From Mycobacterium kyorinense (lineage in GTDB: Bacteria > Actinomycetota > Actinomycetes > Mycobacteriales > Mycobacteriaceae), in contig NZ_LZKJ01000093.1 of the NCBI RefSeq assembly GCF_001672775.1, positions 1 through 64,000 of the forward strand: a stretch of 64,000 nt of DNA, read 5' to 3'. The notes under the pieces are model-generated. The model did no database searches. It was given only the letters and a program-made list of their open reading frames with translations, and had not been told where the DNA came from. Position numbers and translations under genes: made by a program. Positions within the stretch are counted from its first letter, which is position 1. Each line of letters begins with the position of its first letter. Positions 26,000 through 46,892 of this stretch are shown piece after piece.

Positions 26000-26593
26000 C
26001 TATACCGGCTCGAATTTCGTGATCAGCCACTTACCGTCGGCTTTGGTCAACGACACCAGCACGCTGCTCGCCCACATCGCCGGATCGGGCCGGTCTTTAC
26101 TCACGGTGGTCTGATCGATGAAGACCAACACGACCGCCGAGTCCGGGCGCAGTTCGGACACCGCGGCGCCGACGACCTGAGCGGTGGTCGTCACGTCCTT
26201 TCCCTTGACCGCCGGAATGACGACTTCGCGGACCCGCGCCTCGTAGTCGTTCAAGAAATCCCCGCTGAGGTGAGATTTGGCGGCTGTGAGGTCTTGGTCG
26301 AGGGTTTTGGACCTATAGGACAGCAACGCGGCCATGCCTTCCGCGGCGGCGGTGGTCGCCGCCTTGGCAGCCGCGTCGCCGGTCTGCGTATCAGGCCGGT
26401 ACTGGCTGAAATACAGCCAAGCCGCTAGCCCGCTGGAGACCAACAGAAGCAGGACGAGAATGGCCGGAGTGAGTTTGATGTGCACCGCCGCACTGCGGCC
26501 AGCGGCCGGCTTGCGCTGCAATGACGTGTCGGATTCCGTTACAGCCTTGTCGATCTCGACGTCGACGCGCTCGGTTGTGTCGTCCGCGTTCAC
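26000..26593 (-). CDS. Mce-associated membrane protein
   Basis: A 197-residue protein with a cytoplasmic N-terminus of about 40 residues, one membrane segment ([20 protein letters not shown], about 42-61), and an external domain. The external part has the pattern of Mce-associated proteins: [32 protein letters not shown] and W-L-I-T-K-F-E-P-V. Such proteins are thought to stabilise Mce lipid importers. No mce or yrbE genes are in the window, so it may serve a distant Mce complex that imports the catabolised lipid. It overlaps the sister gene upstream by four bases. Confidence 0.85.
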   Translation of the reverse strand: MNADDTTERVDVEIDKAVTESDTSLQRKPAAGRSAAVHIKLTPAILVLLLLVSSGLAAWLYFSQYRPDTQTGDAAAKAATTAAAEGMAALLSYRSKTLDQDLTAAKSHLSGDFLNDYEARVREVVIPAVKGKDVTTTAQVVGAAVSELRPDSAVVLVFIDQTTVSKDRPDPAMWASSVLVSLTKADGKWLITKFEPV

Positions 26594-27345
26594 AGCACGA
26601 ACTCCACTTTCGACAGCTTGATCTGATCGCCGTCCCGGGCGACCGACACGCGCAACCGGAAGGTGCGCGGCTCCTCTTTGGCGCCAGCGGAATTGGTGAC
26701 GCGTTCAGTGGCCAGCATCAGCACCACGCCGGAGTCCTTGTCGGCCGACTCGACCGCCGTGGCCACCACCGCTCCTTCGGTAACGACCTTGGACTTCTCA
26801 ACCACCGACGTGAAATCGGCGGCCCGCTTCTGAAAGTCGTCCAAGAATTCGCCGGTGGAACTATTGATCACTCGCTGCACGTCGTCCTTGGCATTTTTGT
26901 AGTCCAGCGACAGCATGTTGACGATGCCTTGCTTGGCCCCGGCGACGAACGCCGCGGATCGCTGCTGTTGCGCGACGACGCCGTGGTGATGCCAGATCAT
27001 GAATCCGCTGGCGCCAAGCAGAGCGCAGATGGCGACGATTGCCGCAGCGGTCAGCGCCGTAGCTATGCCCGGTATCCGCCGGCGCCGCAGGACCGGGTCG
27101 CTCGGCACAGCCGGCTCGGTCGACTCGGCGGATGCGGCGGTGGTTGTTATCTCAGTAGCGGTGCTCACCGCGTCGTCGCCGCCTTCGGCCGCTTCCTCTG
27201 CCTCGCGGCGTAATCGGATCGCCCGCGCACGGGCCCGTGCTGCTGCGGCCAGCGCTTCGGCCTCAGCAGCTTCGGCTTCGGCTTGCTCGGCCAGCGCGAG
27301 GGCGTCCGCGTCCGCCTTGTCGGCTTTCGGGCGCTCGTCAGCCAT
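26590..27345 (-). CDS. Mce-associated membrane protein with Ala/Glu-rich N-terminus
   Basis: A 251-residue paralogue of the next gene. The first 70 residues are an Ala/Glu/Arg-rich helical stretch ([20 protein letters not shown]), probably a cytoplasmic coiled coil. A membrane segment at about 92-117 ([20 protein letters not shown]) follows, then the Mce-associated domain with [25 protein letters not shown] and [10 protein letters not shown]. The ATG is well placed after GGGGACAGC. It faces the acyl-CoA dehydrogenase pair across a 180-bp promoter region, so lipid import and oxidation may be expressed together. Confidence 0.85.
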   Translation of the reverse strand: MADERPKADKADADALALAEQAEAEAAEAEALAAAARARARAIRLRREAEEAAEGGDDAVSTATEITTTAASAESTEPAVPSDPVLRRRRIPGIATALTAAAIVAICALLGASGFMIWHHHGVVAQQQRSAAFVAGAKQGIVNMLSLDYKNAKDDVQRVINSSTGEFLDDFQKRAADFTSVVEKSKVVTEGAVVATAVESADKDSGVVLMLATERVTNSAGAKEEPRTFRLRVSVARDGDQIKLSKVEFVL

Positions 27346-27394
27346 GCTGTCCCCAGCTTGTCAACGTCATTATCGACAGATCTCCGGTGTCTCT

Positions 27395-27402
27395 TACTGT
27401 AT
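27395..27402. promoter_or_regulatory. Single operator half-site TACTGTAT
   Basis: A 7/8 match to the left half of the 19-bp operator in the divergent region between the Mce-associated gene (27345) and the acyl-CoA dehydrogenase (27526). No convincing right half follows at the proper spacing. Confidence 0.3.
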
Positions 27403-27525
27403 TGACCATTGCTACCATCGGAGAACCAGCGAACCCCGACTGGGACCGATCGTACGGATGAGCAGGACACGCCGACCTTCATCCGCTGCGTTCGTAGGAA
27501 AAGCCCAGGAGGCTTAGCCAGCATC

Positions 27526-28677
27526 ATGACTGCCGTCGATTCTCCCGAAAAGATACTCTTCGCCTCCACCACCCAAGCGTTTCTCCAAAAAGAGGTCCCG
27601 CTCAGCCGGGTGCGGGCGCTGCACGAAGCAGGCATCTCCTTTGACCGGGCGTGGTGGCGGCGCGCCGTCGAGTTGGGGTGGACGGCTTTGCTGGTGCCCG
27701 AGGAATTCGGGGGCGGAGCCGTTTCCGACAGCGGCGTTGCGGATCTGGCGATGGTCGCCGAACAGCTCGGAAAGACGGTGGCGCCCGGGCCGTTGTATCC
27801 GGTCAGTACGGTGCTTGCCGCGCTGGCAGGCTGCGGCGAGCCCGAAACCCATGCCGGCACGATCGAATCGCTGGTCTCGGGCGAGACCGTGGCCGCGTGG
27901 GCCGTTTACGAACCGGGCCAGGGCTGGGCGCCGGACGAACCGTCGGTAACCGCCACGCCAACCGAATCCGGCTACCGCATTGACGGGGTCAAAGATCGCG
28001 TCGAGGCGGGCGCTCAGAGCGACCTGCTCCTGGTGGTGGCGCGCTGCGACGACGGTGTGCGCCAATTTTTGGTGCCGACGGATGCGGCGGGGGTGCGGAT
28101 CGAACCGCAACAGTCCATCGATCTGGTCAAGCAGTACGCCCGTGTGCATTTCGGCGGTGTGGACATTCACCACAGCGCAGCCGTCGGCTGCGCCGCCGAG
28201 ACCACCGCGCTGATCGACCGGCAGAGTCAGATTGCCCAGGTGCTGCAGTGCGCCGAAGTGGTCGGCATCCTGCAAACGGTGTTCGACTTCACCGTGCAAT
28301 GGGCGTTGGACCGCCACACATTTGGGCGACCGCTGGCGTCCTATCAAGCGCTCAAGCACCGCTTCGCCGATATGAAAATGTGGTTGGAGGGATGTCGGGC
28401 GACGACGGCTGCAGCGGTCTCCGCGATCGCCGCCGGCTCGCCGGAGGCCGGGTTGACGGCCAGCATCGCCAAGTCCTACGTCGGGGAGATGGCCAACGAG
28501 ATCGTGCAAGGCTGCGTCCAGATGCACGGCGGCATCGGCGTCACCTGGGAACACGACCTGCACCTGTACCTGCGGCGAGTTGCGCTGTACCGCTCCATGT
28601 TCGGCACTCCGGAGGAACACAACCTGCGGGTGTATGCATGGCAAGAAGCCGGAAAACACGCACCGCGGTCGGCTTGA
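27526..28677 (+). CDS. Acyl-CoA dehydrogenase, first of a second adjacent pair
   Basis: A 383-residue acyl-CoA dehydrogenase-fold protein. The frame is open to 27409, but ATG 27526 (MTAVDSPEKILFASTTQAFL) gives the family N-terminus; AGGAGG lies 13 bases upstream, a little far. The middle has WTALLVPEEFGGGAVSDSG. The C-terminal half has DFTVQWALDRHTFGRPLASYQALKHR and QMHGGIGVTWEHDLHLYLRR, without the usual EGT segment. It is the likely partner of the following gene, which overlaps it by one base (TGATG), as in heteromeric FadE pairs. Confidence 0.9.
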   Translation: MTAVDSPEKILFASTTQAFLQKEVPLSRVRALHEAGISFDRAWWRRAVELGWTALLVPEEFGGGAVSDSGVADLAMVAEQLGKTVAPGPLYPVSTVLAALAGCGEPETHAGTIESLVSGETVAAWAVYEPGQGWAPDEPSVTATPTESGYRIDGVKDRVEAGAQSDLLLVVARCDDGVRQFLVPTDAAGVRIEPQQSIDLVKQYARVHFGGVDIHHSAAVGCAAETTALIDRQSQIAQVLQCAEVVGILQTVFDFTVQWALDRHTFGRPLASYQALKHRFADMKMWLEGCRATTAAAVSAIAAGSPEAGLTASIAKSYVGEMANEIVQGCVQMHGGIGVTWEHDLHLYLRRVALYRSMFGTPEEHNLRVYAWQEAGKHAPRSA

Positions 28678-29930
28678 TGACCCAGACCGGTGCGACAGCT
28701 GCCGCCGAGTCGGTCGAGCAGTTCCGCGCCCGAGCCCGGGCCTGGCTGGCCGACAACATGCCGCGCATCGATCCGGCATCGCCGCCAGTCGCCCACCGTG
28801 ACGACGAACGCTGCTGGCAACGGGCCCGTGAACTGCAAAAGTTGTTGTACAACGGCGGATTCGCCGGCATTTGCTTCCCGCCGCAGTATGGCGGATTGGG
28901 ACTGGACTACGAGTACCAGAAGGCGTTCGACGAGGAGAGCCTCGCGTACGAGATGCCGCTGATCCTCAACACGCCCACATTCACGATCTGTTGTGCGACG
29001 CTGCTCGACACCGGCAGCGAGGAACAGAAGAAACAGCACATAGCTGCGGCGTTGCGCGGCGACGAAGTGTTGGTGCAACTGCTGTCGGAGCCTAGCGGCG
29101 GATCGGATCTGGCCGGTGTACTCACCCGCGCCGACCAAGCCGGCGACCGTTGGGTGATCAATGGTGCAAAGACGTGGAGCACCAGCGCATTTGCCGCCGA
29201 CTACGGGCTGTGCCTGGCACGTACCAACTGGGAGGTCCCCAAACACGACGGGCTGACCATGTTCTTGGTGCCGATCGCCCATCCTGGAATCACGTTGCGG
29301 CGCATCACCCAGCTCAACGGCTCGACAGAGTTCTGCGAGGAGTTCCTCGACAGCGTGGACGTCGGACCTGACGCCGTCGTCGGCGAGGTGAACAACGGAT
29401 GGGCGGTCGCGTCGCGTCAGCTTTACCATGAGCGTCGCGCGGTGGGCCAGAGCTCCGAATTCGCCAGCGGCACAGGCAGTGAAGGCGGCCGTTCGACGCC
29501 GGTGGATTACGTGGCCCTGGTCGACAAAACCGGCCGGTCCGACAACGAACGGGTGCGCGAGATGGCCGGGCGGGTGCTGGTGCATCGCGCGGTCAGCGAC
29601 CAGCTATCCGGTCACGTGTACCGCAGCGTGCGCGACGGCACCCTGCCGCCGGCCGGCGGCACGCTGATCCGGCTCTTCCACGCCGAGACCGTGACGCTGG
29701 ACATGGATACCGCGTTGGCAATCGCAGCCTCGGCCGGGGTGGTCGGCGAACAGGGCGAGGGACTGCAAACCGGGTTGCGGTATCTGGCCCGCCAGACGGT
29801 GTGCATGGGCGGTGGAACCACCGAGATGGCCCGCAACGTCATCGGCGAGCGGGTACTGGACTTCCCCCGCGAATACGCTGCCGACCGCGGCGTGCCGTTC
29901 AACCAAGTGCGGCACGGCAAGTCCCAGTAG
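28677..29930 (+). CDS. Acyl-CoA dehydrogenase, second of a second adjacent pair
   Basis: A 417-residue acyl-CoA dehydrogenase. The start is ATG 28677, overlapping the previous TGA; upstream codons in this frame are non-homologous. Motifs are GFAGICFPPQYGGLGLDYEY, QLLSEPSGGSDLAGVLTRA (FAD/substrate loop), WVINGAKTWSTSA and the C-terminal VCMGGGTTEMARNVIGERVL, again with GGT where many enzymes have EGT. Together with the 27526 gene it forms a second candidate alpha2beta2 dehydrogenase of the island. Its stop is ten bases from that of the convergent amidohydrolase. Confidence 0.92.
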   Translation: MTQTGATAAAESVEQFRARARAWLADNMPRIDPASPPVAHRDDERCWQRARELQKLLYNGGFAGICFPPQYGGLGLDYEYQKAFDEESLAYEMPLILNTPTFTICCATLLDTGSEEQKKQHIAAALRGDEVLVQLLSEPSGGSDLAGVLTRADQAGDRWVINGAKTWSTSAFAADYGLCLARTNWEVPKHDGLTMFLVPIAHPGITLRRITQLNGSTEFCEEFLDSVDVGPDAVVGEVNNGWAVASRQLYHERRAVGQSSEFASGTGSEGGRSTPVDYVALVDKTGRSDNERVREMAGRVLVHRAVSDQLSGHVYRSVRDGTLPPAGGTLIRLFHAETVTLDMDTALAIAASAGVVGEQGEGLQTGLRYLARQTVCMGGGTTEMARNVIGERVLDFPREYAADRGVPFNQVRHGKSQ

Positions 29931-29940
29931 CGCGCCGGGC

Positions 29941-31134
29941 TTAGGCGCTGACTGGTTTGACGACCTTCATCAGCTTCATCAGGTTGCCGCCCATGATCTT
30001 TGCGACATCCGCCTCATCGAAGTCAGTGAGCTCGTCGACGAAGGAGATGGGATCCTTCAGGCCCTCCGGATGCGGCCAGTCGGATCCGAACAGCACTCGA
30101 TCGGTGCCCACCATGTTGACGATCTCGGTGAACCGGTCCTCCCAGAACGGGGTGATGTAGACGCAGCGCTTGAACGCCTCGATGGGGTCCTCGCTGAACG
30201 ACTTCGGCATCTTCTTGTAGACGCCCTTGAGGCCCTTGAACAGGTCGGGTACCCAGTCGGCACCGTTTTCGATCGACAGGATCCGCAGTTCCGGGTTGCG
30301 CGACAGCGCACCGTGGCACACCAGCGCACCCATGGCGTCCAAGATCGGCCGGTGGCCCATCGCGAAGCTGCGGAAGGGAGTCGGCTTGAACGGCAGGAAC
30401 TCGTCGCCGGGTTCCCACACGTTGGCGAATTCCGAGTAGCCACTGTCCGAAGCGTGCATCGAGACCGGCAACTCGGCTTTGATGCAGGCCTGCCAGAACG
30501 GGTCGAACTCCTCGAGGCCGAACGACCGGCTGCCGCGGAAACCCGGCACCGGCGCCGGACGGACCAGCACGGTGCGGGCGCCGCGCTCCAGACACCATTC
30601 GAGTTCTTCGAGCGCTCGCTCGACGATCGGCAGGGTGATCACCGGAGTGGCGAAGATGCGGTCCTTGTAGTTGAACGACCACTGCTCATGCATCCACTCA
30701 TTGAGTGCGTGGATGACGTCGTGGGTCATTTCCGGGTCGTCCTTCATGCGCTCCTCGACCAGGCTGGCCAGAGTCGGGAACATCAAGGCGTAGTCGATGC
30801 CGAGCTCGTCCATGACCTCCAGCCGCGCGCCCGGTTCACGAAACGCGGGGATGGCCTTCATCGGCTCACCCAGGATCTCGCGGTAGCTCTTGCCTTGGGC
30901 GCCGTGGCGGAAGTAGTCCTCCTGGGCGCCCGGCCGGGCCACCACCTCGAAGGTCGGGTTGGGAATGTACTCGCTGATGTGGCCGCGGACCACGATTTTG
31001 GTGCGACCGCGAACCTGCACGTAGTCGATGGCGCGCTTGCGGTTCTCCGGCAGGAACTTCGTCAGCGCCTCCTGCGGCTCGTACATGTGGTTGTCGGCGT
31101 CGAATACCGGGAAGGACAGTTCGCGGGACGGCAT
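29941..31134 (-). CDS. Amidohydrolase family (ACMSD-like metal-dependent hydrolase)
   Basis: A 397-residue amidohydrolase-2 protein with the same plan as the 1590-2792 gene: FDADNHMYEP at the N-terminus, RPAPVPG, MHASDSGYSEFAN, SIENG and VLFGSDWPHPEG. Decarboxylase or C-C/C-N hydrolase activity on a cyclic acid is the family expectation. The ATG follows AGGAGTCGCC. A GGTAA-N5-TTACC inverted repeat lies 43 bp upstream. It lies downstream of, and on the same strand as, the TetR-hotdog gene, 107 bp away, so it may have its own promoter. Confidence 0.88.
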   Translation of the reverse strand: MPSRELSFPVFDADNHMYEPQEALTKFLPENRKRAIDYVQVRGRTKIVVRGHISEYIPNPTFEVVARPGAQEDYFRHGAQGKSYREILGEPMKAIPAFREPGARLEVMDELGIDYALMFPTLASLVEERMKDDPEMTHDVIHALNEWMHEQWSFNYKDRIFATPVITLPIVERALEELEWCLERGARTVLVRPAPVPGFRGSRSFGLEEFDPFWQACIKAELPVSMHASDSGYSEFANVWEPGDEFLPFKPTPFRSFAMGHRPILDAMGALVCHGALSRNPELRILSIENGADWVPDLFKGLKGVYKKMPKSFSEDPIEAFKRCVYITPFWEDRFTEIVNMVGTDRVLFGSDWPHPEGLKDPISFVDELTDFDEADVAKIMGGNLMKLMKVVKPVSA

Positions 31135-31176
31135 GGCGACTCCTGATCGTGGTTCCGAAAAGCGGCTGCGGGAGGC

Positions 31177-31191
31177 GGTAATGACGTTACC
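31177..31191. promoter_or_regulatory. Inverted repeat GGTAA-TGACG-TTACC upstream of amidohydrolase
   Basis: A perfect 5-bp inverted repeat in the 107-bp gap between the regulator stop and the amidohydrolase start. It could be an operator for the adjacent TetR-type regulator. The evidence is position and symmetry only. Confidence 0.35.
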
Positions 31192-31241
31192 ACCCAGATG
31201 GGCGGATGCGGAATAGTCGTCGGCGGTCAGCGCCGGCCGAC

Positions 31242-32249
31242 TCAGTGGCGTTCCGGGCCGTTGACGATGGCGAAATTCACCGTCGCAGTCGCAGCGAGTT
31301 CGTCGTCGTCGCTGCGGTATACGTCCACTTGGGTAACGACGGCGCGTCGGCCGGCCCGCAGCACCCGGGCGACCGCTCGCGCGGAACCGGCGGTAATCGG
31401 GCGCAGATAACGGATGAACAGATCAGCGGTGGTCAAGCCGGCGCCCGTCGGCAGATAATGCAGCCCGAGCTGTCCACCCGCTACATCGGCGAGGGTGGCG
31501 AGCAGTCCGCCTTGAACCGCGCCGGACGTGTTGACCACCTGCGGGCTGACTGGCAACTCCATCGTGTACTCGTCGTCGTGGTCGGTTTCGCGGAGACCGA
31601 TCTGCGCGAACAATTCACCCAGCGTCGGCGCGGTCACCTCGCGCTCGTCGTCGGCGCCGAGCGCATGGATGCAGAAGTCGTACAACTGGGCCGAGTCGAT
31701 CGGCGCGCCGGTCAATTCCGCGCCCAGCCAATGCAATCGCTGGGCACCCAAAACGGTCTGCATGATGATCGCCGCGGCGGCTGCGACGTCGAGCCTGGGA
31801 CCGAAAACGCCTTCGGAGACGCCGCGTTGCACGATGTCGCGAATCAGCTGATGCAAAGGCGAGAGCACCCGGGCGTAGTCGCGCGGCCGGGTTTCGGCCA
31901 GGTGCTGGTTGTAGAGGCTCAACGCCCGGTTGAGGCTGTCCTGGGTGCTGGATTCGGGTTGTGCGCTGATCCGGTCGATCACCAGCTTCATCGCCGCGGT
32001 GCTGTCCAGCCCGGCGGTCTCCGCGCGCCAGGCCCGCGCAGTCTGCGCCATCGTCTTGTCGAACAGGGCGAGCAGCAACTCGTCCTTGCTGGAAAAGTGC
32101 TGATAGAAAGCCCGCAACGACGTCTTGGAACGGGCGACCACTTCTTGCACCGTGAAATCGGTGCGGCCGGTTTCGCCCAGGATTTCGACCGCCGTTTTGA
32201 TGAAGCGTTCACCGCGCGTGACGTCGGCTTCGCCGTCCAGGATGGGCAT
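31242..32249 (-). CDS. TetR-family regulator fused to a hotdog (PaaI/4HBT) thioesterase domain
   Basis: A 335-residue two-domain protein. Residues 10-60 form a TetR DNA-binding head (FTVQEVVARSKTSLRAFYQH followed by F-S-S-K-D-E-L). Residues 60-200 are the helical ligand domain. Residues about 210-335 are a hotdog fold with the PaaI pattern VVNTSGAVQGGLLATLADVA, LTTADLFIRYLRPI and AVVTQVDVYRSDDDELAATA. A thioesterase-like domain on a repressor suggests it senses, or removes, an acyl-CoA. ATG 32249 has GAGGAG at good spacing; the frame is also open to a GTG at 32282. It lies divergent from the MFS exporter and near the amidohydrolase, so it is a candidate regulator of either. Confidence 0.85.
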   Translation of the reverse strand: MPILDGEADVTRGERFIKTAVEILGETGRTDFTVQEVVARSKTSLRAFYQHFSSKDELLLALFDKTMAQTARAWRAETAGLDSTAAMKLVIDRISAQPESSTQDSLNRALSLYNQHLAETRPRDYARVLSPLHQLIRDIVQRGVSEGVFGPRLDVAAAAAIIMQTVLGAQRLHWLGAELTGAPIDSAQLYDFCIHALGADDEREVTAPTLGELFAQIGLRETDHDDEYTMELPVSPQVVNTSGAVQGGLLATLADVAGGQLGLHYLPTGAGLTTADLFIRYLRPITAGSARAVARVLRAGRRAVVTQVDVYRSDDDELAATATVNFAIVNGPERH

Positions 32250-32573
32250 GGGCGCATCTCCTCTTCCGCCGCGCCTGGTCACAACTTGAGAATGAGATTA
32301 CCGCAGGTAGCGTCCTGACCGCCGCAAACCTGCCCGACGTCGTATCTCGCCGTCAGCTCACCACGGCCCCCGCAACGAAAGAGTTAGCGCCCTTGGACAG
32401 CAGGTCAGCGCACGTGTCAGGTCATCGGGCACCCCTCTACTGCCGAGAAGGGCTGTGCGACAGCGGGAGTCGTTTGGCCTCACCGGGGAAGCAGGTACGG
32501 TCTGCCGCAAAGTGGCGGTGATCCGTTCGGATTTCCCCCGCGGTACGAGGAGGTTCCAGTACGGTGGCCAGCT
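32250..32573. other. Intergenic region between regulator and exporter genes
   Basis: 324 bp without a convincing gene. It should hold promoters for both divergent genes. GAGGAGGT at 32547-32554 is a strong ribosome site but is too far from the exporter ATG (32574). It is well placed for a seven-codon frame starting GTG 32564 and ending TGA 32585-32587 across the exporter start, which might act as a coupled leader. I see no clear palindrome or promoter consensus. Confidence 0.5.
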
Positions 32574-34154
32574 ATGGGGGCTCGTGATGATGCGCAAGAA
32601 GCGCTACCTCGGTCGATGACAGAATCCGCGGAACAAGCGGCGCCAACGACTGTCGAAACCTCCACGGCGGTCCAGACGAGTGACGATTCGCCGCCTTGGC
32701 GGCCGTCTCGCTGGTTCCTCGCCGCGATTGTCGCGATCGGCGGCATGCAGCTGATGGTGGGAATGGACAACACCATCGCGGTGATCGCGCTACCTAAGAT
32801 CCAGAACGAGCTGGGGCTCTCGGATGCCGGCCGGAGTTGGGTGATCACCGCCGCCTTGCTGACCTACGGCGGCCTGATGCTGCTGGGCGGCCGCCTGGGC
32901 GACACCATCGGGCGTAAGCGCGCCTTCATCATGGGGGTAGTGGTGTTCACCACGGCCCTGGCCATGTGCGGCATTGCTTGGAACGAAGGCGTTCTCGTCG
33001 TGGGTCGGCTGCTGCAGGGGGTGGGAGGCGCGATCGTCGCACCGACCAGCTTGGCGCTGGTGGCGACCACGTTCCCGAAAGGGCCGGCGCGCAACACCGC
33101 AGTAGCGGTGCTGGGCGCAATGGCAGGTGTCGGCTCAGTATTCGGCCTGGTTGTGGGCGGAGTGCTCACCGAGGTGTCGTGGCGGCTCGTGTTTTTGGTG
33201 AACGTGCCGATCGGGATCTTGGTGCTCTGGCTGGCCCAGACCGCGCTGCGGGAAACTCAGAAAGAGCGGATGAAGCTCGACGCCGCCGGGGCCGTGCTGG
33301 CCACCTTGATCGGCACAGCGGCGGTTTTCGGCTTCTCGATCGGGCCCGAGAAGGGCTGGGTTTCGGTGCCGACCATCAGTTTGGCGGCGGTGGCCTTGGC
33401 TGCTGCAGTGGCGTTCGTGGTGGTGGAGCGCAGGGCCGAGAACCCCATCGTGCCGTTCGATTTGTTCTTCGACCGCAGCCGGCTCGCTACGTTGGCGGCG
33501 ATGTTCCTTGCTGGCGGGCTGATGTTCACCTTGGTCCTGCTGGTCGCCGTATACGTGCAGGACATCATGGGCTACAGCGCGCTGCGGGCTGGCATCAGCT
33601 TCATCCCGTTCACCATCGCGATGGCCGTCGGGGTGGGGGTGTCGTCGCGCTTGGTGATGTGGTTCTCGCCGCGGGTGGTGGTGGCCGCGGGCAGCGTCCT
33701 GGTGCTGGTTGCGATGCTGTACGGCTCGACGTTCAAACACGACATGCCGTACTTCCCCAACCTGGTTGTCCCGATCGTCATCGGTGGCATCGGTATCGGC
33801 GCGATGGGTGTCCCGCTGACGCTGTCGTTGATCGCCAGCGTCGGCCCAGACCGCATCGGGCCGGCGTCAGCGATCGCAGTGATCCTGCAGACCCTCGGCG
33901 GGCCGATGGTGTTGGCCGTCGTTCAGGTCGCTGTCACATCGCGCACGCTGCAGCTGGGCGGCATCATCGGACCGGTGAAATCCATGAACCCGGCGCAGCT
34001 GCATGCACTGGACCGCGGCTACACCTATGGTCTGCTGTGGCTGGCCGGGCTGGTCATCCTGGTCGCTGGGGTGGCGCTGCTCATCCGCTACACCTCGCAG
34101 CAGGTGGCACGCGCGCAGGAAGTCAAGAAGGCCGTCGACGCCGGGGGACTGTAA
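32574..34154 (+). CDS. MFS exporter, DHA2 (EmrB/QacA) 14-helix family
   Basis: A 526-residue membrane transporter. After a polar N-terminus of about 50 residues come regular hydrophobic segments to about residue 510, enough for 14 helices. Family motifs are visible: MDNTIAVIALPKI in helix 1 (the D-x-T-I-V-x-V-A-L-P motif of DHA2 exporters), LGGRLGDTIGRKRAF (motif A), RLLQGVGGAIVAPTSLALV, and VGSVFGLVVGGVLTEVSWRLVFLVNVPIG (motif C/14-TMS type). Proton-driven export of a drug-like or amphiphilic molecule is expected. It stands just upstream of the MbtH/NRPS genes, so export of the peptide product is an attractive inference. The start is uncertain: ATG 32574 or ATG 32616. Confidence 0.92.
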   Translation: MGARDDAQEALPRSMTESAEQAAPTTVETSTAVQTSDDSPPWRPSRWFLAAIVAIGGMQLMVGMDNTIAVIALPKIQNELGLSDAGRSWVITAALLTYGGLMLLGGRLGDTIGRKRAFIMGVVVFTTALAMCGIAWNEGVLVVGRLLQGVGGAIVAPTSLALVATTFPKGPARNTAVAVLGAMAGVGSVFGLVVGGVLTEVSWRLVFLVNVPIGILVLWLAQTALRETQKERMKLDAAGAVLATLIGTAAVFGFSIGPEKGWVSVPTISLAAVALAAAVAFVVVERRAENPIVPFDLFFDRSRLATLAAMFLAGGLMFTLVLLVAVYVQDIMGYSALRAGISFIPFTIAMAVGVGVSSRLVMWFSPRVVVAAGSVLVLVAMLYGSTFKHDMPYFPNLVVPIVIGGIGIGAMGVPLTLSLIASVGPDRIGPASAIAVILQTLGGPMVLAVVQVAVTSRTLQLGGIIGPVKSMNPAQLHALDRGYTYGLLWLAGLVILVAGVALLIRYTSQQVARAQEVKKAVDAGGL

Positions 34155-34514
34155 CCAACCGCAGCACCGGACCGTGCCCGACCTCAGAGCGCCATACCGC
34201 CGCGTGTCACCTCTAATCCAGCAATCGTCAGCAATTATTGCGCGCATCTGTTGCCATCCAACCGACTTGTGGTCATCCGCTGTCCCGATTTCGATTTCGA
34301 GACACGACGCCGCAGGTCGGCGGTATCAGTTTTGACTCCAACGCTCGGCCGCGCCTATCGCGGGGCGGCGGGCGCACTCGCTCACAGACCATCCTTCAGT
34401 TACTTCAGATTCCGCCGCTTTTGCGAGCGTCACTTTCTCGAAACCGCCGACGGCCGCTGTTCGACTCCCGTAAAGTTTGCGACGGTATGTCAATTAGACG
34501 CCCTGGGGGAACTG
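34155..34514. other. Intergenic region upstream of the NRPS operon
   Basis: 360 bp between the exporter stop and the MbtH-like start, less GC-rich than the surroundings. It contains a small palindrome GCAAT-T-ATTGC at 34231-34241 and a possible weak promoter (TTGACT at 34332-34337, TATCGC at 34356-34361, 18 bp apart). The frame of the MbtH-like gene stays open back to 34251, but the upstream codons look non-coding. The promoter for the peptide synthetase operon probably lies here. Confidence 0.45.
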
Positions 34515-34730
34515 GTGAGTATCAATCCGTTCGATGACGACAATGGCAGCTTTTTCGTCTTGGTCAACGACGAGGAGCAACACAGCCTGTGGCCGACCTT
34601 CGCCGACGTTCCAGCCGGCTGGCAGGTGGTTTACGGCGGAGCGGACCGCGCGGCTTGTTTGGACTACATCGAGCAGAACTGGGCCGATATACGACCGAAG
34701 AGTTTGCGCGACAGGCTGGCAACGGGCTGA
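34515..34730 (+). CDS. MbtH-like protein (NRPS adenylation-domain chaperone)
   Basis: A 71-residue MbtH-family protein, the normal size for the family. It starts at GTG ([20 protein letters not shown]) and has the invariant features N-P-F-D, the three tryptophans W26, W36 and W56, [13 protein letters not shown], and Y-I-E-x-N-W-x-D-I-R-P-K-S-L. MbtH-like proteins bind adenylation domains and are often needed for their folding or activity. It lies 51 bp upstream of the first NRPS gene on the same strand, which identifies its partner. The GTG is preceded by GGGGGA, and the longer open frame upstream lacks family sequence. Confidence 0.95.
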   Translation: MSINPFDDDNGSFFVLVNDEEQHSLWPTFADVPAGWQVVYGGADRAACLDYIEQNWADIRPKSLRDRLATG

Positions 34731-34781
34731 CGGCCCTTACGATTTCAACCGCGGGGGTTGGGGAGTCCTTGGGGAAGATGA

Positions 34782-46888
<12,107 letters not shown>

Positions 46889-46892
<4 letters not shown>

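Noticed and set aside
27514..28779. A 421-codon open frame on the minus strand
   Set aside because: It lies opposite the acyl-CoA dehydrogenase genes and has no recognisable protein pattern. It is a by-product of high GC in the third codon position.
29812..31146. A 444-codon open frame on the plus strand
   Set aside because: It is antisense to the amidohydrolase at 29941-31134, which has clear motifs.
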